From Sphingobium sp. (GTDB taxonomy: Bacteria > Pseudomonadota > Alphaproteobacteria > Sphingomonadales > Sphingomonadaceae), in the NCBI GenBank assembly GCA_017744605.1, contig JAGIAZ010000010.1:26920-90919 (forward strand): a stretch of DNA of 64,000 nucleotides. The letters are read 5' to 3'. The notes beneath the pieces are model-generated. The model was not told the DNA's origin. It saw only the letters and a program-made list of their open reading frames with translations, and did no database searches. The first letter of the stretch is position 1; every line of letters begins with the position of its first letter. A program made the translations under genes and the position numbers. Of the stretch, positions 44,959 through 54,999 are shown in pieces.

Positions 44959-47781
44959 ATGGCGGCATTTTCAAGCCACAGCTCATGCGGTTTGCGATGG
45001 GCTCTGCTTGCAGGCTCGGCTGTGAGCATGCTCATTCTGCTGGCGGCCGGAGCGGCGCAGGCAACTCCCGCAGTTGCCGGGTCTCAGGCAGAGGAAGAGG
45101 CCGAGCCCGGCGACATCGTCGTCACTGCGTCACGCGCTTCGCCAAATGGAGCCGATGCTCCAACTCCGACAACCGTGCTGGGCGCGGACGCGATTGATAA
45201 TCGCCAGGTGACCAATGTTGCCCAATTGCTAAACGAGCAGCCGGCGTTCCGTGCAACGACGAGCCCAAGCGCTAACGCCATCCGCACCCAGACGCCGGGC
45301 GCCTCGACCGCCGATCTACGCGGCCTTGGCGCTGCGCGTACATTGGTGCTGGTCAATGGCGCGCGCGTTCCTCCGCTGGCGCCGGCCAGTAACGGCACGG
45401 GGACGACGCCGAGTGCGCCCGATCTTAACACCATCCCGACGCTCATGGTCGAGCGCGTGGAAGTGGTAACCGGCGGTGCATCGGCGCAGTGGGGCTCGGA
45501 CGCTGTTGCCGGCGTCGTCAACATCATCCTCAAGAACCGCTTCACCGGGCTCGAACTACGTGCCCAGGCCGGCGCCAGCAAATATGGCGATGCCGGAAAT
45601 TACCGCCTTGCTGCGCTGGGCGGCCTCGAATTCGGCGAGGGCGGCCATGTCGTCGCCGGTGTCGATTATGTGAAGAATGACGAGGTTGGCGATATCTATA
45701 CCCGCCCTTGGGGCGCAAACGAATATGGCCGCGTCGCCAACGCCGGCTTCGCGACCAATGGCCAGCCCGCCAACATTATCACGACCAATGTTCATGCGGG
45801 ATCTTCGCTTGGCGGCCTGATCACCGGGCCGGCGACCTTTTCGTTGCGCAACTATGAGTTCACCTCAGGGACGACGGTGGCGCCATTCGATGGCGGCGGC
45901 ATCCGCAATGCCTCCCTGCAGATCGGCGGTCAGGGCAAGTCGCTCGCCAGCGGCGTGTCGCTGGCGCCGGGTGTCGAGCGCTTCAACCCTTATCTCCATG
46001 CCGAATATGAGTTCAGCGATGCGCTGACTCTGATGGCCGAAGCTTCCTACTCCGAGACGAGGGCGCACATGACGGCACTGCCGCCGCGCGATGCCGCGGT
46101 GACGATCCTCGTCGACAATCCGTTTATACCGGCAGTCGTACGTACGGCGATGGGTGCGCTGCCGAGCTTCACCATCTCACGCCTGGATTATGACATCGGA
46201 CTGTTCAAAGTAGGCGTCACCAACCGAACACCGCGCCTGATGGCTGGTGCATCCGGCAAGCTGGGAGGCGGCTGGTCATGGGATGCGCATGTCACATGGG
46301 CGAAGAACGACTATAAGCAGACCGTCCCGAACAACCGCAATCTCACCAAGTTCCGCTTCGCGGCCGATGCTGTGCTGTCGGGTGGCCAGATCGTGTGTCG
46401 CGCGACCGTGCCGGGTCCGGCCTTCAACGCAAACGCTGCTGGTTGCGTGCCGATCAACCTTTTCGGCAACGGCTCGCCGTCTGCCGCAGCGGTCGACTAT
46501 GTACTGGATACTTCGGTCGCAACCGCAAAATATGAGCAGGTGACCGCTGCGGCCAATCTGCGCGGCACGCCCTTCTCGACCTGGGCCGGTCCGGTCTCGG
46601 TTGCGCTAGGCGCTGAATATCGCCGCGAGAAGGAGGTCGTCGGTGCCGACGCCATAGCGGCAGCGGGTCTCTACGAGACGTCGAACGCCGCGCCTTACAG
46701 CGGCCGCTTCAACGTCAAGGAGGGCTATATCGAGGCGATCGTCCCGCTCGCACGCGATTTACCGGGCTTGCGCTCGCTCGATCTCAACGGTGCGCTGCGG
46801 GTCGCCGATTATAGCACGGCCGGCACGCAGACGACCTGGAAGGGCGGCGCTGTGTGGGAACCGTTCGATGGCCTTCGTCTGCGCGCCACACGCTCGCGTG
46901 ATATCCGTGCTCCTGCGATCTTCGAACTGTCCGCGGCTGGCGCGGTCACGAACCTCTCGGCAACGGTGAACGGGGTGACCGCCGCGCTGATCCCGCAAAA
47001 TGCAACGATAGGCAATGCCGCACTCCGACCGGAAACGGCGGACACGCTCACCATCGGTGCCGTATTCAACCCCAGCTTCGCGCCGCGGTTCACGCTGTCG
47101 GTCGACTATTACAACATCAATCTCAAGGATGCCGTCACGACCGTGTCGGGTACGGTGGCCGGCAATCTCTGTTCAGCGGGGCAAACCTATTTCTGCTCGC
47201 TCTTCACCTTCGCCGGGACGACGCCCACGTCATTCAACGCCCGCTATATGAACGCGGCGTCGCTGCGCACCAACGGTCTGGACATTGCCGGCAGCTATCG
47301 CCTGCCGCTCAAAGTGCTCAATGACGGCTGGGGCGGGTCGCTCACACTGAGCTTCAGCGGGACCTATGCGTTCCACTATTACAGCAATCTCGGAAATGGC
47401 TCGGCAACCATCGATTATGTGAAGGACAATAGCCCAGCTGGTCTGCCACGCTTCCGGTCCAATACGTCGCTCACCTATCAGGGCGGCGGTTTCTCGCTAA
47501 CGGGCCAGGTGACGACCATTTCGGCGGGCAATATCGACAACACGGCTAATCTGAACGCCGCGACGTCGATCAACAACAACCGTGTGCCAGCCTATCAATA
47601 TCTCAACCTCCAGGCGAGCCAGGAGGTCGGGAACAATTTCAGACTGTTCGCGGGCCTGAACAATGTCTTCAACACTGCTCCGCCGTCCTTGCCTTCGACC
47701 ACGGTCTTCACGCTGACGAATGGCATATACTATGACACGATCGGTCGGACCTTTACGGTGGGTGCCAATGTCCGCTTCTGA
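44959..47781 (+). CDS. TonB-dependent outer-membrane receptor
   Basis: A 940-residue receptor starting MAAFSSHSSCGLRWALLAGS with a signal peptide (cleavage near AAQA). The TonB box region GDIVVTASRAS leads to a plug with NVAQLLNEQPAF, DLRGLGAARTLVLVNGARVP and ERVEVVTGGASAQWGSDAVAGV. The barrel ends in a terminal Phe (TVGANVRF). It is of the large Caulobacter/sphingomonad type used for organic solutes rather than iron. First gene of the cluster; overlaps the next start by 14 bp. Confidence 0.92.
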   Translation: MAAFSSHSSCGLRWALLAGSAVSMLILLAAGAAQATPAVAGSQAEEEAEPGDIVVTASRASPNGADAPTPTTVLGADAIDNRQVTNVAQLLNEQPAFRATTSPSANAIRTQTPGASTADLRGLGAARTLVLVNGARVPPLAPASNGTGTTPSAPDLNTIPTLMVERVEVVTGGASAQWGSDAVAGVVNIILKNRFTGLELRAQAGASKYGDAGNYRLAALGGLEFGEGGHVVAGVDYVKNDEVGDIYTRPWGANEYGRVANAGFATNGQPANIITTNVHAGSSLGGLITGPATFSLRNYEFTSGTTVAPFDGGGIRNASLQIGGQGKSLASGVSLAPGVERFNPYLHAEYEFSDALTLMAEASYSETRAHMTALPPRDAAVTILVDNPFIPAVVRTAMGALPSFTISRLDYDIGLFKVGVTNRTPRLMAGASGKLGGGWSWDAHVTWAKNDYKQTVPNNRNLTKFRFAADAVLSGGQIVCRATVPGPAFNANAAGCVPINLFGNGSPSAAAVDYVLDTSVATAKYEQVTAAANLRGTPFSTWAGPVSVALGAEYRREKEVVGADAIAAAGLYETSNAAPYSGRFNVKEGYIEAIVPLARDLPGLRSLDLNGALRVADYSTAGTQTTWKGGAVWEPFDGLRLRATRSRDIRAPAIFELSAAGAVTNLSATVNGVTAALIPQNATIGNAALRPETADTLTIGAVFNPSFAPRFTLSVDYYNINLKDAVTTVSGTVAGNLCSAGQTYFCSLFTFAGTTPTSFNARYMNAASLRTNGLDIAGSYRLPLKVLNDGWGGSLTLSFSGTYAFHYYSNLGNGSATIDYVKDNSPAGLPRFRSNTSLTYQGGGFSLTGQVTTISAGNIDNTANLNAATSINNNRVPAYQYLNLQASQEVGNNFRLFAGLNNVFNTAPPSLPSTTVFTLTNGIYYDTIGRTFTVGANVRF

Positions 47782-49306
47782 TCCCGTTGCGGTCGCCCGC
47801 CGCTCCGTCCTTGCCGGCGCCGCTCTGGCGCTCCCCGCGGCTACGCTGGCGGCTTCGCCGCCGCCACCAGCAGCGCCCGCGTTCGCTCGAGCGGCCAGGC
47901 AGAGGCCTGCGCCGAGCGCCGAGGATGGCGGGCTGAGCGCCGTCATCGCCAATCATGTCGCCTCGGCGCGGTTTGAGCAGCTGGATGCCGGCGCGCTCGA
48001 CCGCGTGAAGTTGCGCCTGCTGGACGTGATCGGCTGCACCATCGGCGGCCTGCGCGGCGAGAAGCAGAAGTCCATGTCCGAGCTGCTTTCGGGCGACAGA
48101 GGCGGAGAAGCGACCGTTTTCGGCTTGAACCGCAAGGCGCCGGTCGCCGACGCGGCGATGGCTAATGCCATGCTCGCGCGCGCCTTCGATTTTGAGGTGA
48201 TGACGGTGAAGGTGCGGGACGTCATCTCGCCCTCGCATAACGCCCCGACCACCGTGATGACCGCCCTCGCACTGGCGGAGGCGGCCAAGTTGGACGGCCG
48301 TAAATTCCTGACGTCGCTCGCGATCGGCGACGATCTCTCGGCCCGGTCCATCGCAGCCTCGGGCCTTGACTTCAACGATGGCTGGGACGGTGTCCCGTTG
48401 CACGTTACGATGGCAGCGGCTGCAATCGCTGCGCATTCGCGCGGCCTCTCGCCGGAGAAGACCCGGCAAGCGCTCGGCATCGCCGCCGATCAGATCGGTG
48501 GCACCGTGCAGAATGTGTGGGACGGCGCCAACAGCTGGAAGATCCTCCAAGGCACCGCCGCGCGCAATGGTATCCTCGCCGCACGTTTCGCCGAGATCGG
48601 CTGGAGCGGCATGACTGATCCGTTGCTTTCCCCGTGCGGCTTCTATGCCCAGTTTACAGCGGGCTGCGCTCGGCCGGATCTGTTGACGGGTGGGTTAGGG
48701 CAGGAATGGAATGGCGAGATCTACTTCAAGCCATGGCCGTCCTGTGCGGCCAACCATCCTGCCATCGAAAGCGCGTTGACCTTGCGCGAGCGGGAAAAGC
48801 TCGATCCCGCCTCGATCGAATCCGTCACCATACAAGTCGAGCCGCGCATCATCGGCCTCTTCATTTCCAAGCCGTTGCGGCCCGGCCCCTCGCTGCATTC
48901 GCAGACCAATTTCAGCCTGCGCTTCGCCTGCTCGACCGCGCTGCTGCGCGGCGATCTGCGTCAGGAGGATTATGAGCCCTCGGCGATCGCCGATCCGGCG
49001 TTGGTCAGCCTGATCGACCGCACGACGCTCGCCGCATTGCCAGCGGGCGAGACGGGCATCCTGCTCAGCGTTCGTCGTCGCGACGGGGCGGTGTTGACGG
49101 AAAGGCTGGTCGGTCGTCCCCGTCGCTATGCGGGCAGCACGGTCGAGGAAGTCGAGCGCAAATTTCACCAACAGGTGGCATTTGCCGGAAACGTCCCGAA
49201 GGGGCTGGCCGACGAGTTGCGCGAGCGGATCGGCGAGATCGAGAAGGAGCGCGACATGGCCTCATTCGCGACGTTGCTCTCTCGCGCAACACGATACCCG
49301 GCCTGA
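47768..49306 (+). CDS. MmgE/PrpD family protein with Tat-like signal
   Basis: A 512-residue member of the 2-methylcitrate dehydratase/aconitate decarboxylase-like family. Markers: RLLDVIGCTIGGLRGEKQ near the N-terminus, FDFEVMTVKVRDVISPSHN, GVPLHVTMAAAAIAA, and KPWPSCAANHPAIES. Unlike usual cytosolic members it starts with a twin-arginine-type leader (VARRSVLAGAALALPAATLA), suggesting periplasmic export. Dehydratase, decarboxylase and isomerase roles are all possible in this family. Confidence 0.82.
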   Translation: MSASDPVAVARRSVLAGAALALPAATLAASPPPPAAPAFARAARQRPAPSAEDGGLSAVIANHVASARFEQLDAGALDRVKLRLLDVIGCTIGGLRGEKQKSMSELLSGDRGGEATVFGLNRKAPVADAAMANAMLARAFDFEVMTVKVRDVISPSHNAPTTVMTALALAEAAKLDGRKFLTSLAIGDDLSARSIAASGLDFNDGWDGVPLHVTMAAAAIAAHSRGLSPEKTRQALGIAADQIGGTVQNVWDGANSWKILQGTAARNGILAARFAEIGWSGMTDPLLSPCGFYAQFTAGCARPDLLTGGLGQEWNGEIYFKPWPSCAANHPAIESALTLREREKLDPASIESVTIQVEPRIIGLFISKPLRPGPSLHSQTNFSLRFACSTALLRGDLRQEDYEPSAIADPALVSLIDRTTLAALPAGETGILLSVRRRDGAVLTERLVGRPRRYAGSTVEEVERKFHQQVAFAGNVPKGLADELRERIGEIEKERDMASFATLLSRATRYPA

Positions 49307-49374
49307 ACCGAATTTTCGCGGACCATCTTCAACCCTTCACCAACGTCGCTGCCGGATTGAGAGTCATTTTATAC

Positions 49375-50835
49375 ATGTCGCAAACGTCAGATTTTTTCGC
49401 GCCGCAGAGTTTCGAGGCGGAGGTGCCGCAATGCCAGGTCGAAGGGACGATCCCCGAGGGTTTGAACGGTGCCTTCATTCGCGTGGGTGGCGATTGGGCC
49501 TATCCGCCGCGCCACAAGGATGACTCGCCGTTCAGTCAGGACGGCTATGTGAGCAGGTTCCGCTTCAAGGACGGCCGCGTCGATTATAAGGGCCGGTGGA
49601 TCGAGACGGAACGCTATCGCAACAATCGCGCCGCCGATCGCCAGCTCTACGGCTATTATCGCAACCCCTTCGATACCGATCCATCTGTCAGCCATGTCGA
49701 TGAGCCGTGGCGCAATACGGTGGCCAATACGAACGTGGAGGTAAATGCGGGGCGCCTGTTCGCGCTGAAGGAAGATGCGCCGCCGACGCGGATCGACCCG
49801 GTCACGCTGGAAACGAAGGGCTTTCACGATTTCGGCGGTCAATATCGCAGCCAGACGTTCACGGCCCATCCCAAGGTCGATCCGGTGACCGGCGAGATGA
49901 TCACGTTCGGCTACGAGGCGACTGGCCCGGCGACCAACGACGTCTTCCTGTACACGATTGATCGCGACGGGGCGGTGACGCGCGAGACGCGCCTCAAAAT
50001 GCCCTATGTGAGCATGATCCATGATTTCGCGATCACCCAGAAGCATGTGATCTTCCCGGTGTTCGGCTATGTTACGGATATGGAGCGGCTCAAGGCGGGC
50101 AAGATCCACTGGCACTGGGACGGGACGAAGCCCAGCTATTACGGCATCATGCCGCGCGATGGCGAGGCGAAGGATCTGCGCTGGTTCAAGGGGCCGACCC
50201 GCGCCGTCATCCATACCTTCAATGCCTGGACGAGCGGCGACAAGATCATCCTCGACGCGCCGATGTTCGAGGACAATCCATTTCCGTTCTTCCCCTTCGC
50301 AGACGGCTCCAAATGGGACGCGTTCAAGAGCCGCGCGCTAATCCGCCGGTTGACCTTCGATCTCGGTTCGAAGGATGACGGTTTTGAGGAGGAAGTCCTA
50401 TTTCCGGACCTGGCCGTGGTCGATCTGGGTCGCGTCGACGAACGTTTCGTGGCGCGCGAGACACGCTATGCCTACACCTCGTTCAACGACCCGACCAAGC
50501 CGCTCGACCGGGATCGTGTCGGCACCGGCATTCGCCGCGTGACGAACAGCTATGGCGTGTTCGACATGAAGGACCGCACGATGCGCTCCTTTTTTGCAGG
50601 ATCAACCCATGCCTTGCAGGAGGTGACGTTCGTGCCGAGACATGAGACTGCCGAGGAAGGTGATGGCTGGCTGATCGGAACCGCCAGCAACTATGCCGAG
50701 ATGCGTACCGAGCTAGTCGTTGCGGATGCGCGCTACCCTGAAGATGGCGCGGTCGGTCGGGTGTTCCTGCCGTTCCGCTCCAACGTTCAAGTGCATGGCA
50801 GGTGGTACAGTGATAGGCAACTCAATGTCTGGTGA
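49375..50835 (+). CDS. Carotenoid/lignostilbene cleavage oxygenase
   Basis: Non-haem iron dioxygenase of 486 residues that splits a C=C bond. The four iron-binding histidines are seen: H165 (TAHPKVDP), H216 (SMIHDFAIT), H280 (VIHTFNAW) and H474 (QVHGRW), at the spacing of the family. EVNAGRLFALKE and GFHDFGGQ are further family strands. The lack of a signal peptide suggests cytosolic action. The substrate (stilbene, apocarotenoid or another phenylpropanoid) cannot be told; lignostilbene enzymes dominate in sphingomonads. It overlaps the MFS gene by 11 bp. Confidence 0.9.
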   Translation: MSQTSDFFAPQSFEAEVPQCQVEGTIPEGLNGAFIRVGGDWAYPPRHKDDSPFSQDGYVSRFRFKDGRVDYKGRWIETERYRNNRAADRQLYGYYRNPFDTDPSVSHVDEPWRNTVANTNVEVNAGRLFALKEDAPPTRIDPVTLETKGFHDFGGQYRSQTFTAHPKVDPVTGEMITFGYEATGPATNDVFLYTIDRDGAVTRETRLKMPYVSMIHDFAITQKHVIFPVFGYVTDMERLKAGKIHWHWDGTKPSYYGIMPRDGEAKDLRWFKGPTRAVIHTFNAWTSGDKIILDAPMFEDNPFPFFPFADGSKWDAFKSRALIRRLTFDLGSKDDGFEEEVLFPDLAVVDLGRVDERFVARETRYAYTSFNDPTKPLDRDRVGTGIRRVTNSYGVFDMKDRTMRSFFAGSTHALQEVTFVPRHETAEEGDGWLIGTASNYAEMRTELVVADARYPEDGAVGRVFLPFRSNVQVHGRWYSDRQLNVW

Positions 50836-52153
50836 GCCCGCCCAAAACTCCGCGCCCGGCGCGACGGGCACCGACAGCGACTGGACGCCGATATCTGTCT
50901 ACACGCTCGTTGTCGTCACCATCATCTATGCGTTGAGCTTTCTCGACCGCAGCATCCTGAGCATCGTCCTGCCGCTCATCAAGCAGGAGCTGCACATCTC
51001 CGACACGATGCTCGGCCTGATCACCGGCTTTGCCTTCGTACTGCTCTATTCCGGCCTCGGCGTGCCGATCGCGCGTCTGGCCGACCGCGGTAATCGGCGG
51101 AATATTCTCGCGCTCGGCTGTGCCGCCTGGAGCCTGATGACTGTGCTGACCGGCGCGGTCACAAGCGTCGTACAGCTCGCCCTGACCCGCTTTCTGATGG
51201 GCGCAGCGGAAGCAGCCGGCATCGCACCGACGACCGCGATGCTGGCCGATCGCTTCGGGTCACGCGGCCGGCCGTTGGCACTCTCGATCATGACTTCAGG
51301 TTCCGGTCTCGCTGCGCTGCTTATGTTGCCCGCCGCCGGTTATATCGCCCAACATTATGGTTGGCGCTCGGCCTATTTTGTGGCGGGCTCGTTCGGGATC
51401 ATCATGGCGATGATCCTGTTCCTGACGGTTCCCGAGCCGCAACGGCAGGGCAGCGCCAAGATGGCCGATGCGCAGTCCTTTGGCGCGGTCTGGACATGGC
51501 TGAGCACGCGCCGCAGCTTCGGCTTGATGTGCGCCGCCGGGGCGTTCCTCTCCGTGACCACCTACGCCACCATAACCTGGACACCCACGTTTCTCATGCG
51601 CGTCCATGGTCTGACGCCCGGCGAGGCCGCCACGGCCTATGGGCCGATCCGTGGGCTTTCCAGCATCATCGGTGTAATCGGCGGGGGCGCCCTGGCGGGC
51701 TGGGCCGCGCGCAAAAACCCGCGCTGGCTGCTCTTGCTACCGGCGATCGGTGCCGCGATTTCGGTGCCGGCGGAACTGCTGTTCCTTCTGTCGCACGATC
51801 TGCCGGTGGCGCTCGCCGGTCTCGGTCTCGCGTCGCTGGCCGGCGCCATGCATTTCGGGCCCAGCTATGCCGCGATGGCGGCGATCGTGCCGCCTTCCAT
51901 GCGCGCAACGACGGCCGCTGTCTTCCTCTTCTGCGTCAATATGGTCGGCCAGATCGTGGGGCCCCTGGCCATCGGTTGGCTGAACGATCGCTGGGCTGGC
52001 ATCTATGGCGACGAAGCTGTGCGCTATTCCATGATCCTGGCAACTGTTTGCGTCGTGATCGCTTCCATCCTCATGGTGATGGCTTCGCGCCGTCTATCCG
52101 AAGACCTGGACGCCGCGCGCGACTTCATCCCCTCGAAAGGACCAACGACATGA
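50825..52153 (+). CDS. MFS transporter
   Basis: A 442-residue, 12-helix major facilitator. SFLDRSILSIVLPLIKQELH in helix 1 and ARLADRGNRRNILALG in loop 2-3 (the G-x-x-x-D-R-x-G-R-R motif) are as in the aromatic-acid/hexuronate group. Starts MSGEPAQNSAPGATG inside the end of the oxygenase gene and overlaps the next gene by 4 bp (ATGA). It probably moves the cluster's substrate or a cleavage product across the inner membrane. Confidence 0.9.
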   Translation: MSGEPAQNSAPGATGTDSDWTPISVYTLVVVTIIYALSFLDRSILSIVLPLIKQELHISDTMLGLITGFAFVLLYSGLGVPIARLADRGNRRNILALGCAAWSLMTVLTGAVTSVVQLALTRFLMGAAEAAGIAPTTAMLADRFGSRGRPLALSIMTSGSGLAALLMLPAAGYIAQHYGWRSAYFVAGSFGIIMAMILFLTVPEPQRQGSAKMADAQSFGAVWTWLSTRRSFGLMCAAGAFLSVTTYATITWTPTFLMRVHGLTPGEAATAYGPIRGLSSIIGVIGGGALAGWAARKNPRWLLLLPAIGAAISVPAELLFLLSHDLPVALAGLGLASLAGAMHFGPSYAAMAAIVPPSMRATTAAVFLFCVNMVGQIVGPLAIGWLNDRWAGIYGDEAVRYSMILATVCVVIASILMVMASRRLSEDLDAARDFIPSKGPTT

Positions 52154-53019
52154 CAAATCAGGCGGCGGAAGCCGAGCTGTACCGCATCGCGGACCAGTAT
52201 CGCGCTGCCTATTCCGCGCGTGACCCGTCCCAGGCGCCGATCGCTGCGACGATCCGCTTCAGCGAGAACAGCGTCGCACTGCTGTTTCCGGATGGCACAT
52301 GGGATAGTATCGCTGAGGAGCTTGGCCCGGCGCTGACGCTGGTCGACACGGTCCAGGACAGCATCGGCATCTTCACGGCGATCCGCACGCTCGACGTGAC
52401 CGGTTTCCTAGCGATTCGCCTGCGCGTCGAGGCGGGGCAGATCGTCGAGGCAGAGCATGTCTTCAGCACGCCGCGTAACCTCTCTGGCCCGCCGACGCCG
52501 ATTGGCCCGGTCGACGAGTTCCACCACGATCCCGATCTCGCGCAGCTCGTGGCCGAGGATGAGCTGATGGATCGTGCGGCGCTAATCGACATCGCGAACG
52601 GCTATTTCGAGACGCTCGAGAACAATACCGGCGAAATCCGCAGCACCGCCTTCACGGAAGATTGCGTGCGCTACGAGAATGGCAAGGCCTATGCCGATGT
52701 CGAGAAGCTATTCCGCTTAGGCCGCTACCGCTTCAACGAGCGCGTGCGAGATCGCGACTTCGTCGTTGTCGACGAGGCGCGGGGCCTCGTCATGGCGCGC
52801 GGCTTCATCGACCATAAGGGCATTCTCGACGACTATATGCTGACCGACGGCACGGCGATGAAGTCCATCTTCCGCGAGCCGCACAGCTGGCATCTGCTGG
52901 AGCTGTTCAAGATCAAGGCCGGCAAGATCACGGCCGTCGAAGCCACGTTCATCGCCGTCCCCTATTATATGGAAACGCCCTGGGCGCCCGCCGCCCGATG
53001 GGCCGCCACCAACATTTAA
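52150..53019 (+). CDS. Double-domain NTF2/SnoaL-like protein
   Basis: A 289-residue protein whose two halves each look like an NTF2-like alpha+beta cone: residues 1-110 (LYRIADQYRAAYSARDPSQA ... VRLRVEAGQIVEAEHVF-type) and 135-285 (LIDIANGYFETLENNTGEI ... FKIKAGKITAVEATFI). The C-terminal half resembles the DUF8021 group. Small NTF2-fold enzymes include dehydratases, isomerases and the formaldehyde-releasing LsdE of lignin-dimer pathways, so an enzymatic step is plausible. Coupled to the MFS gene. Confidence 0.72.
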   Translation: MTNQAAEAELYRIADQYRAAYSARDPSQAPIAATIRFSENSVALLFPDGTWDSIAEELGPALTLVDTVQDSIGIFTAIRTLDVTGFLAIRLRVEAGQIVEAEHVFSTPRNLSGPPTPIGPVDEFHHDPDLAQLVAEDELMDRAALIDIANGYFETLENNTGEIRSTAFTEDCVRYENGKAYADVEKLFRLGRYRFNERVRDRDFVVVDEARGLVMARGFIDHKGILDDYMLTDGTAMKSIFREPHSWHLLELFKIKAGKITAVEATFIAVPYYMETPWAPAARWAATNI

Positions 53020-53032
53020 TCAGGAGTAGACC

Positions 53033-53833
53033 GTGCCATTCATCGCCAGTGGCGATTGCCGCCTCAATGTGCTTATCGAAGGTCCGGCCAATAGGTTGCC
53101 GGTGATCCTGTCTCACCATCTCGGCGGTAATATCTCATGCTTCGACGCGCAGATGCCGGCGCTGGCGGGCCGCCGCGTCGTGCGCTTCGATTCACGCGGG
53201 CAGGGGGCGAGCAATGCGCCGGAAGGCAGCTATGCGGTCGAGATGCTTGGCAGGGACGTGCTGGCGATCATGGACGCGCTCGAGCTCGCGCAGGCCGATT
53301 TCGTCGGCGTTTCGCAGGGCGGCATGACGGGGATGTGGATCGCTGCGAACCATCCTGATCGCATCCGCCGGCTTGTCCTCGCCAATACGACGCCGTTCAT
53401 CCCCAACAAGCAGATCTGGGACGATCTGGCCGCCAAGGCGCGCGCCGAAGGCATGACGGAGATTGCACGCAGCACCATCGAAAGCTGGCTCAGCGACGGG
53501 TTCCGCGCGAGGCAGAAGGAGGCTGTGGAGACGCTGGTGGCCGCCATGGCCACGATGCCGGTAGAAGGCTATGCCGGAAATACCAGCGTTCTGCGCGATG
53601 TTGATCTGCGCGAAGCGCTTGCCAGCATTTCAGCGCCGACGCTCGTCATCGGCGGCGAAGAGGACGGCCCTCGTGGCGCGGCCGTGCCGGCGATCACGCA
53701 GGCCGTTCAGAATGGCCATAGTGTCCTGCTGCCGAATGCAGCGCATCTCAGCAATATCGAGAATCCGGAAGGCTTCAACGCCGCGATGGTAGCGCATCTC
53801 GACGGGGCGCCGACCGATCAGTCGCCGCAGTAA
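53033..53833 (+). CDS. Alpha/beta hydrolase (3-oxoadipate enol-lactonase-like)
   Basis: A 266-residue hydrolase. The nucleophile elbow is GVSQGG with S94, and the likely acid and base are D211 (GGEEDGP) and H238 (NAAHLSNIE). The oxyanion region is SHHLGGN near residue 28, with VVRFDSRGQGAS following; this is the PcaD-like arrangement. The GTG start at 53033 follows an AGGAG site. Last gene of the same-strand cluster; it ends 16 bp inside the convergent MarR gene. Confidence 0.88.
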   Translation: MPFIASGDCRLNVLIEGPANRLPVILSHHLGGNISCFDAQMPALAGRRVVRFDSRGQGASNAPEGSYAVEMLGRDVLAIMDALELAQADFVGVSQGGMTGMWIAANHPDRIRRLVLANTTPFIPNKQIWDDLAAKARAEGMTEIARSTIESWLSDGFRARQKEAVETLVAAMATMPVEGYAGNTSVLRDVDLREALASISAPTLVIGGEEDGPRGAAVPAITQAVQNGHSVLLPNAAHLSNIENPEGFNAAMVAHLDGAPTDQSPQ

Positions 53834-54336
53834 TGCGTCAGCAACCGCAGAAATTCAGAGACCTCGCCATGCCCCATTCGCTCCTCGATTCTGGCCTGTA
53901 CGGCTTCATGGCGCTCCACCAGTGCGATGCAAAGTTCCTGGCCGCGCGGGGTGAGGCGGAGATGCCGGACGCGGCGATCCGTGGTGCTCAGAGTCCGGCG
54001 GATATAGCCGCGCGCCGTGAGGCTATCGAGCAGCGGGACGAGATTGTTGGGTGTGATGCCGAGCAAGCTTCCGGCCGTCGACGTCCGGCAGCCGGGATTG
54101 TGCCGCACGACCATCAGCATGGCATATTGAGCTGCGTTGATTTCCATCTCGCCAAATGTCTCGGCGAACAGCGTGTCGGCAACGCCCGTCGCCCGTCTGA
54201 TCTGAAATCCGACGGCTCGTGCGAGCTCGGGGGGAAGGGCGACATCGTGGCGAACATTGCGCGGTTGGCGGTTCGCCGCAGCTTCCTTGCTGGGGTCATC
54301 AACGACTTCGATTTTGGTCGGTTTGGCATCAGACAT
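53818..54336 (-). CDS. MarR-family transcriptional regulator
   Basis: A 172-residue regulator starting MSDAKPTKIEVVDDPSKEAA. The winged helix is AAQYAMLMVVRHNPGCRTST, GITPNNLVPLLDSLTARGYI and the wing STTDRRVRHLRLTPRGQEL. It is likely to respond to an aromatic or lipophilic effector and control the adjacent cluster through the palindrome at 44912-44931, although the site is 9 kb away. Divergent from the DUF3237 pair across 114 bp. Confidence 0.87.
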   Translation of the reverse strand: MSDAKPTKIEVVDDPSKEAAANRQPRNVRHDVALPPELARAVGFQIRRATGVADTLFAETFGEMEINAAQYAMLMVVRHNPGCRTSTAGSLLGITPNNLVPLLDSLTARGYIRRTLSTTDRRVRHLRLTPRGQELCIALVERHEAVQARIEERMGHGEVSEFLRLLTHYCGD

Positions 54337-54450
54337 GCCCGTTGCATGGTCGGTTGATCCGCGCATGTCCAGTGGCCGCCCGCGCAAAAACATTAGCTTG
54401 TCCAAGGATAGGTATTGGCTTCGATTTCCCCTTGAGAGGAAGTTTCTCAT

Positions 54451-54999
54451 ATGAGCGATCCACAGACATTATCGGGCTCTCCGCCCATCGAGACGATGGG
54501 TGGCGTGTCCTATCGCTGGGCCTTTTCGGTCAGCGTGTTCTTCAAAGAGCGCATCATGATCGAGGCTCCGTTCAAACGGGCCTTCGTGCCCACGATCGGT
54601 GGCGACATCTGGGGCCCGCGCTTGCAGGGCAAGGTAGTGCCTTATGGCGGCGCGGACTTTGGTGGCGGTGGCGGTCCGCTCGACGCGCACTATATGTTCG
54701 AGGCGAGCGACGGCCATCAGATCTACATCAACAATCGGGGCTATATGCGCCGGGTCGACTGGGATCCGGCGACCGCGCTCGACCGGCGTCTGCCGCCGCG
54801 TGAAGCCGACGCGCCGATCAATCAGGACTTCATCGCGCCGCCGGATAATCAGGTTCCACTTCGCATGCGGACCTCGCCCTTCTTCGATGCGCCCAAGGAC
54901 AGCCCGCACGACTGGCTGAACCACACGCTGATCATCGGCCATGGCCTGCGCCGGACCGACCCCGATCGCACCGTCTTCACCTATTATGAGGTGCTGTGA
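54451..54999 (+). CDS. DUF3237 family protein (first copy)
   Basis: A 182-residue beta-barrel-like protein starting MSDPQTLSGSPPIETMGGV. Family features: IGGDIWGPRLQGKVVPYGGA, then ASDGHQIYINNRGYMRR and a C-terminal TVFTYYEVL. The function is unknown; members sit near aromatic and terpenoid catabolic genes. GAGAGGAAG precedes the start. It overlaps the second copy by 1 bp (TGATG). Confidence 0.85.
   Translation: MSDPQTLSGSPPIETMGGVSYRWAFSVSVFFKERIMIEAPFKRAFVPTIGGDIWGPRLQGKVVPYGGADFGGGGGPLDAHYMFEASDGHQIYINNRGYMRRVDWDPATALDRRLPPREADAPINQDFIAPPDNQVPLRMRTSPFFDAPKDSPHDWLNHTLIIGHGLRRTDPDRTVFTYYEVL

Noticed and set aside
54337..54450. CTTGTCCAAG as a MarR operator between the MarR and DUF3237 genes
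   Set aside because: Only 4-bp arms and no relation to the palindrome at 44912; too short to support.
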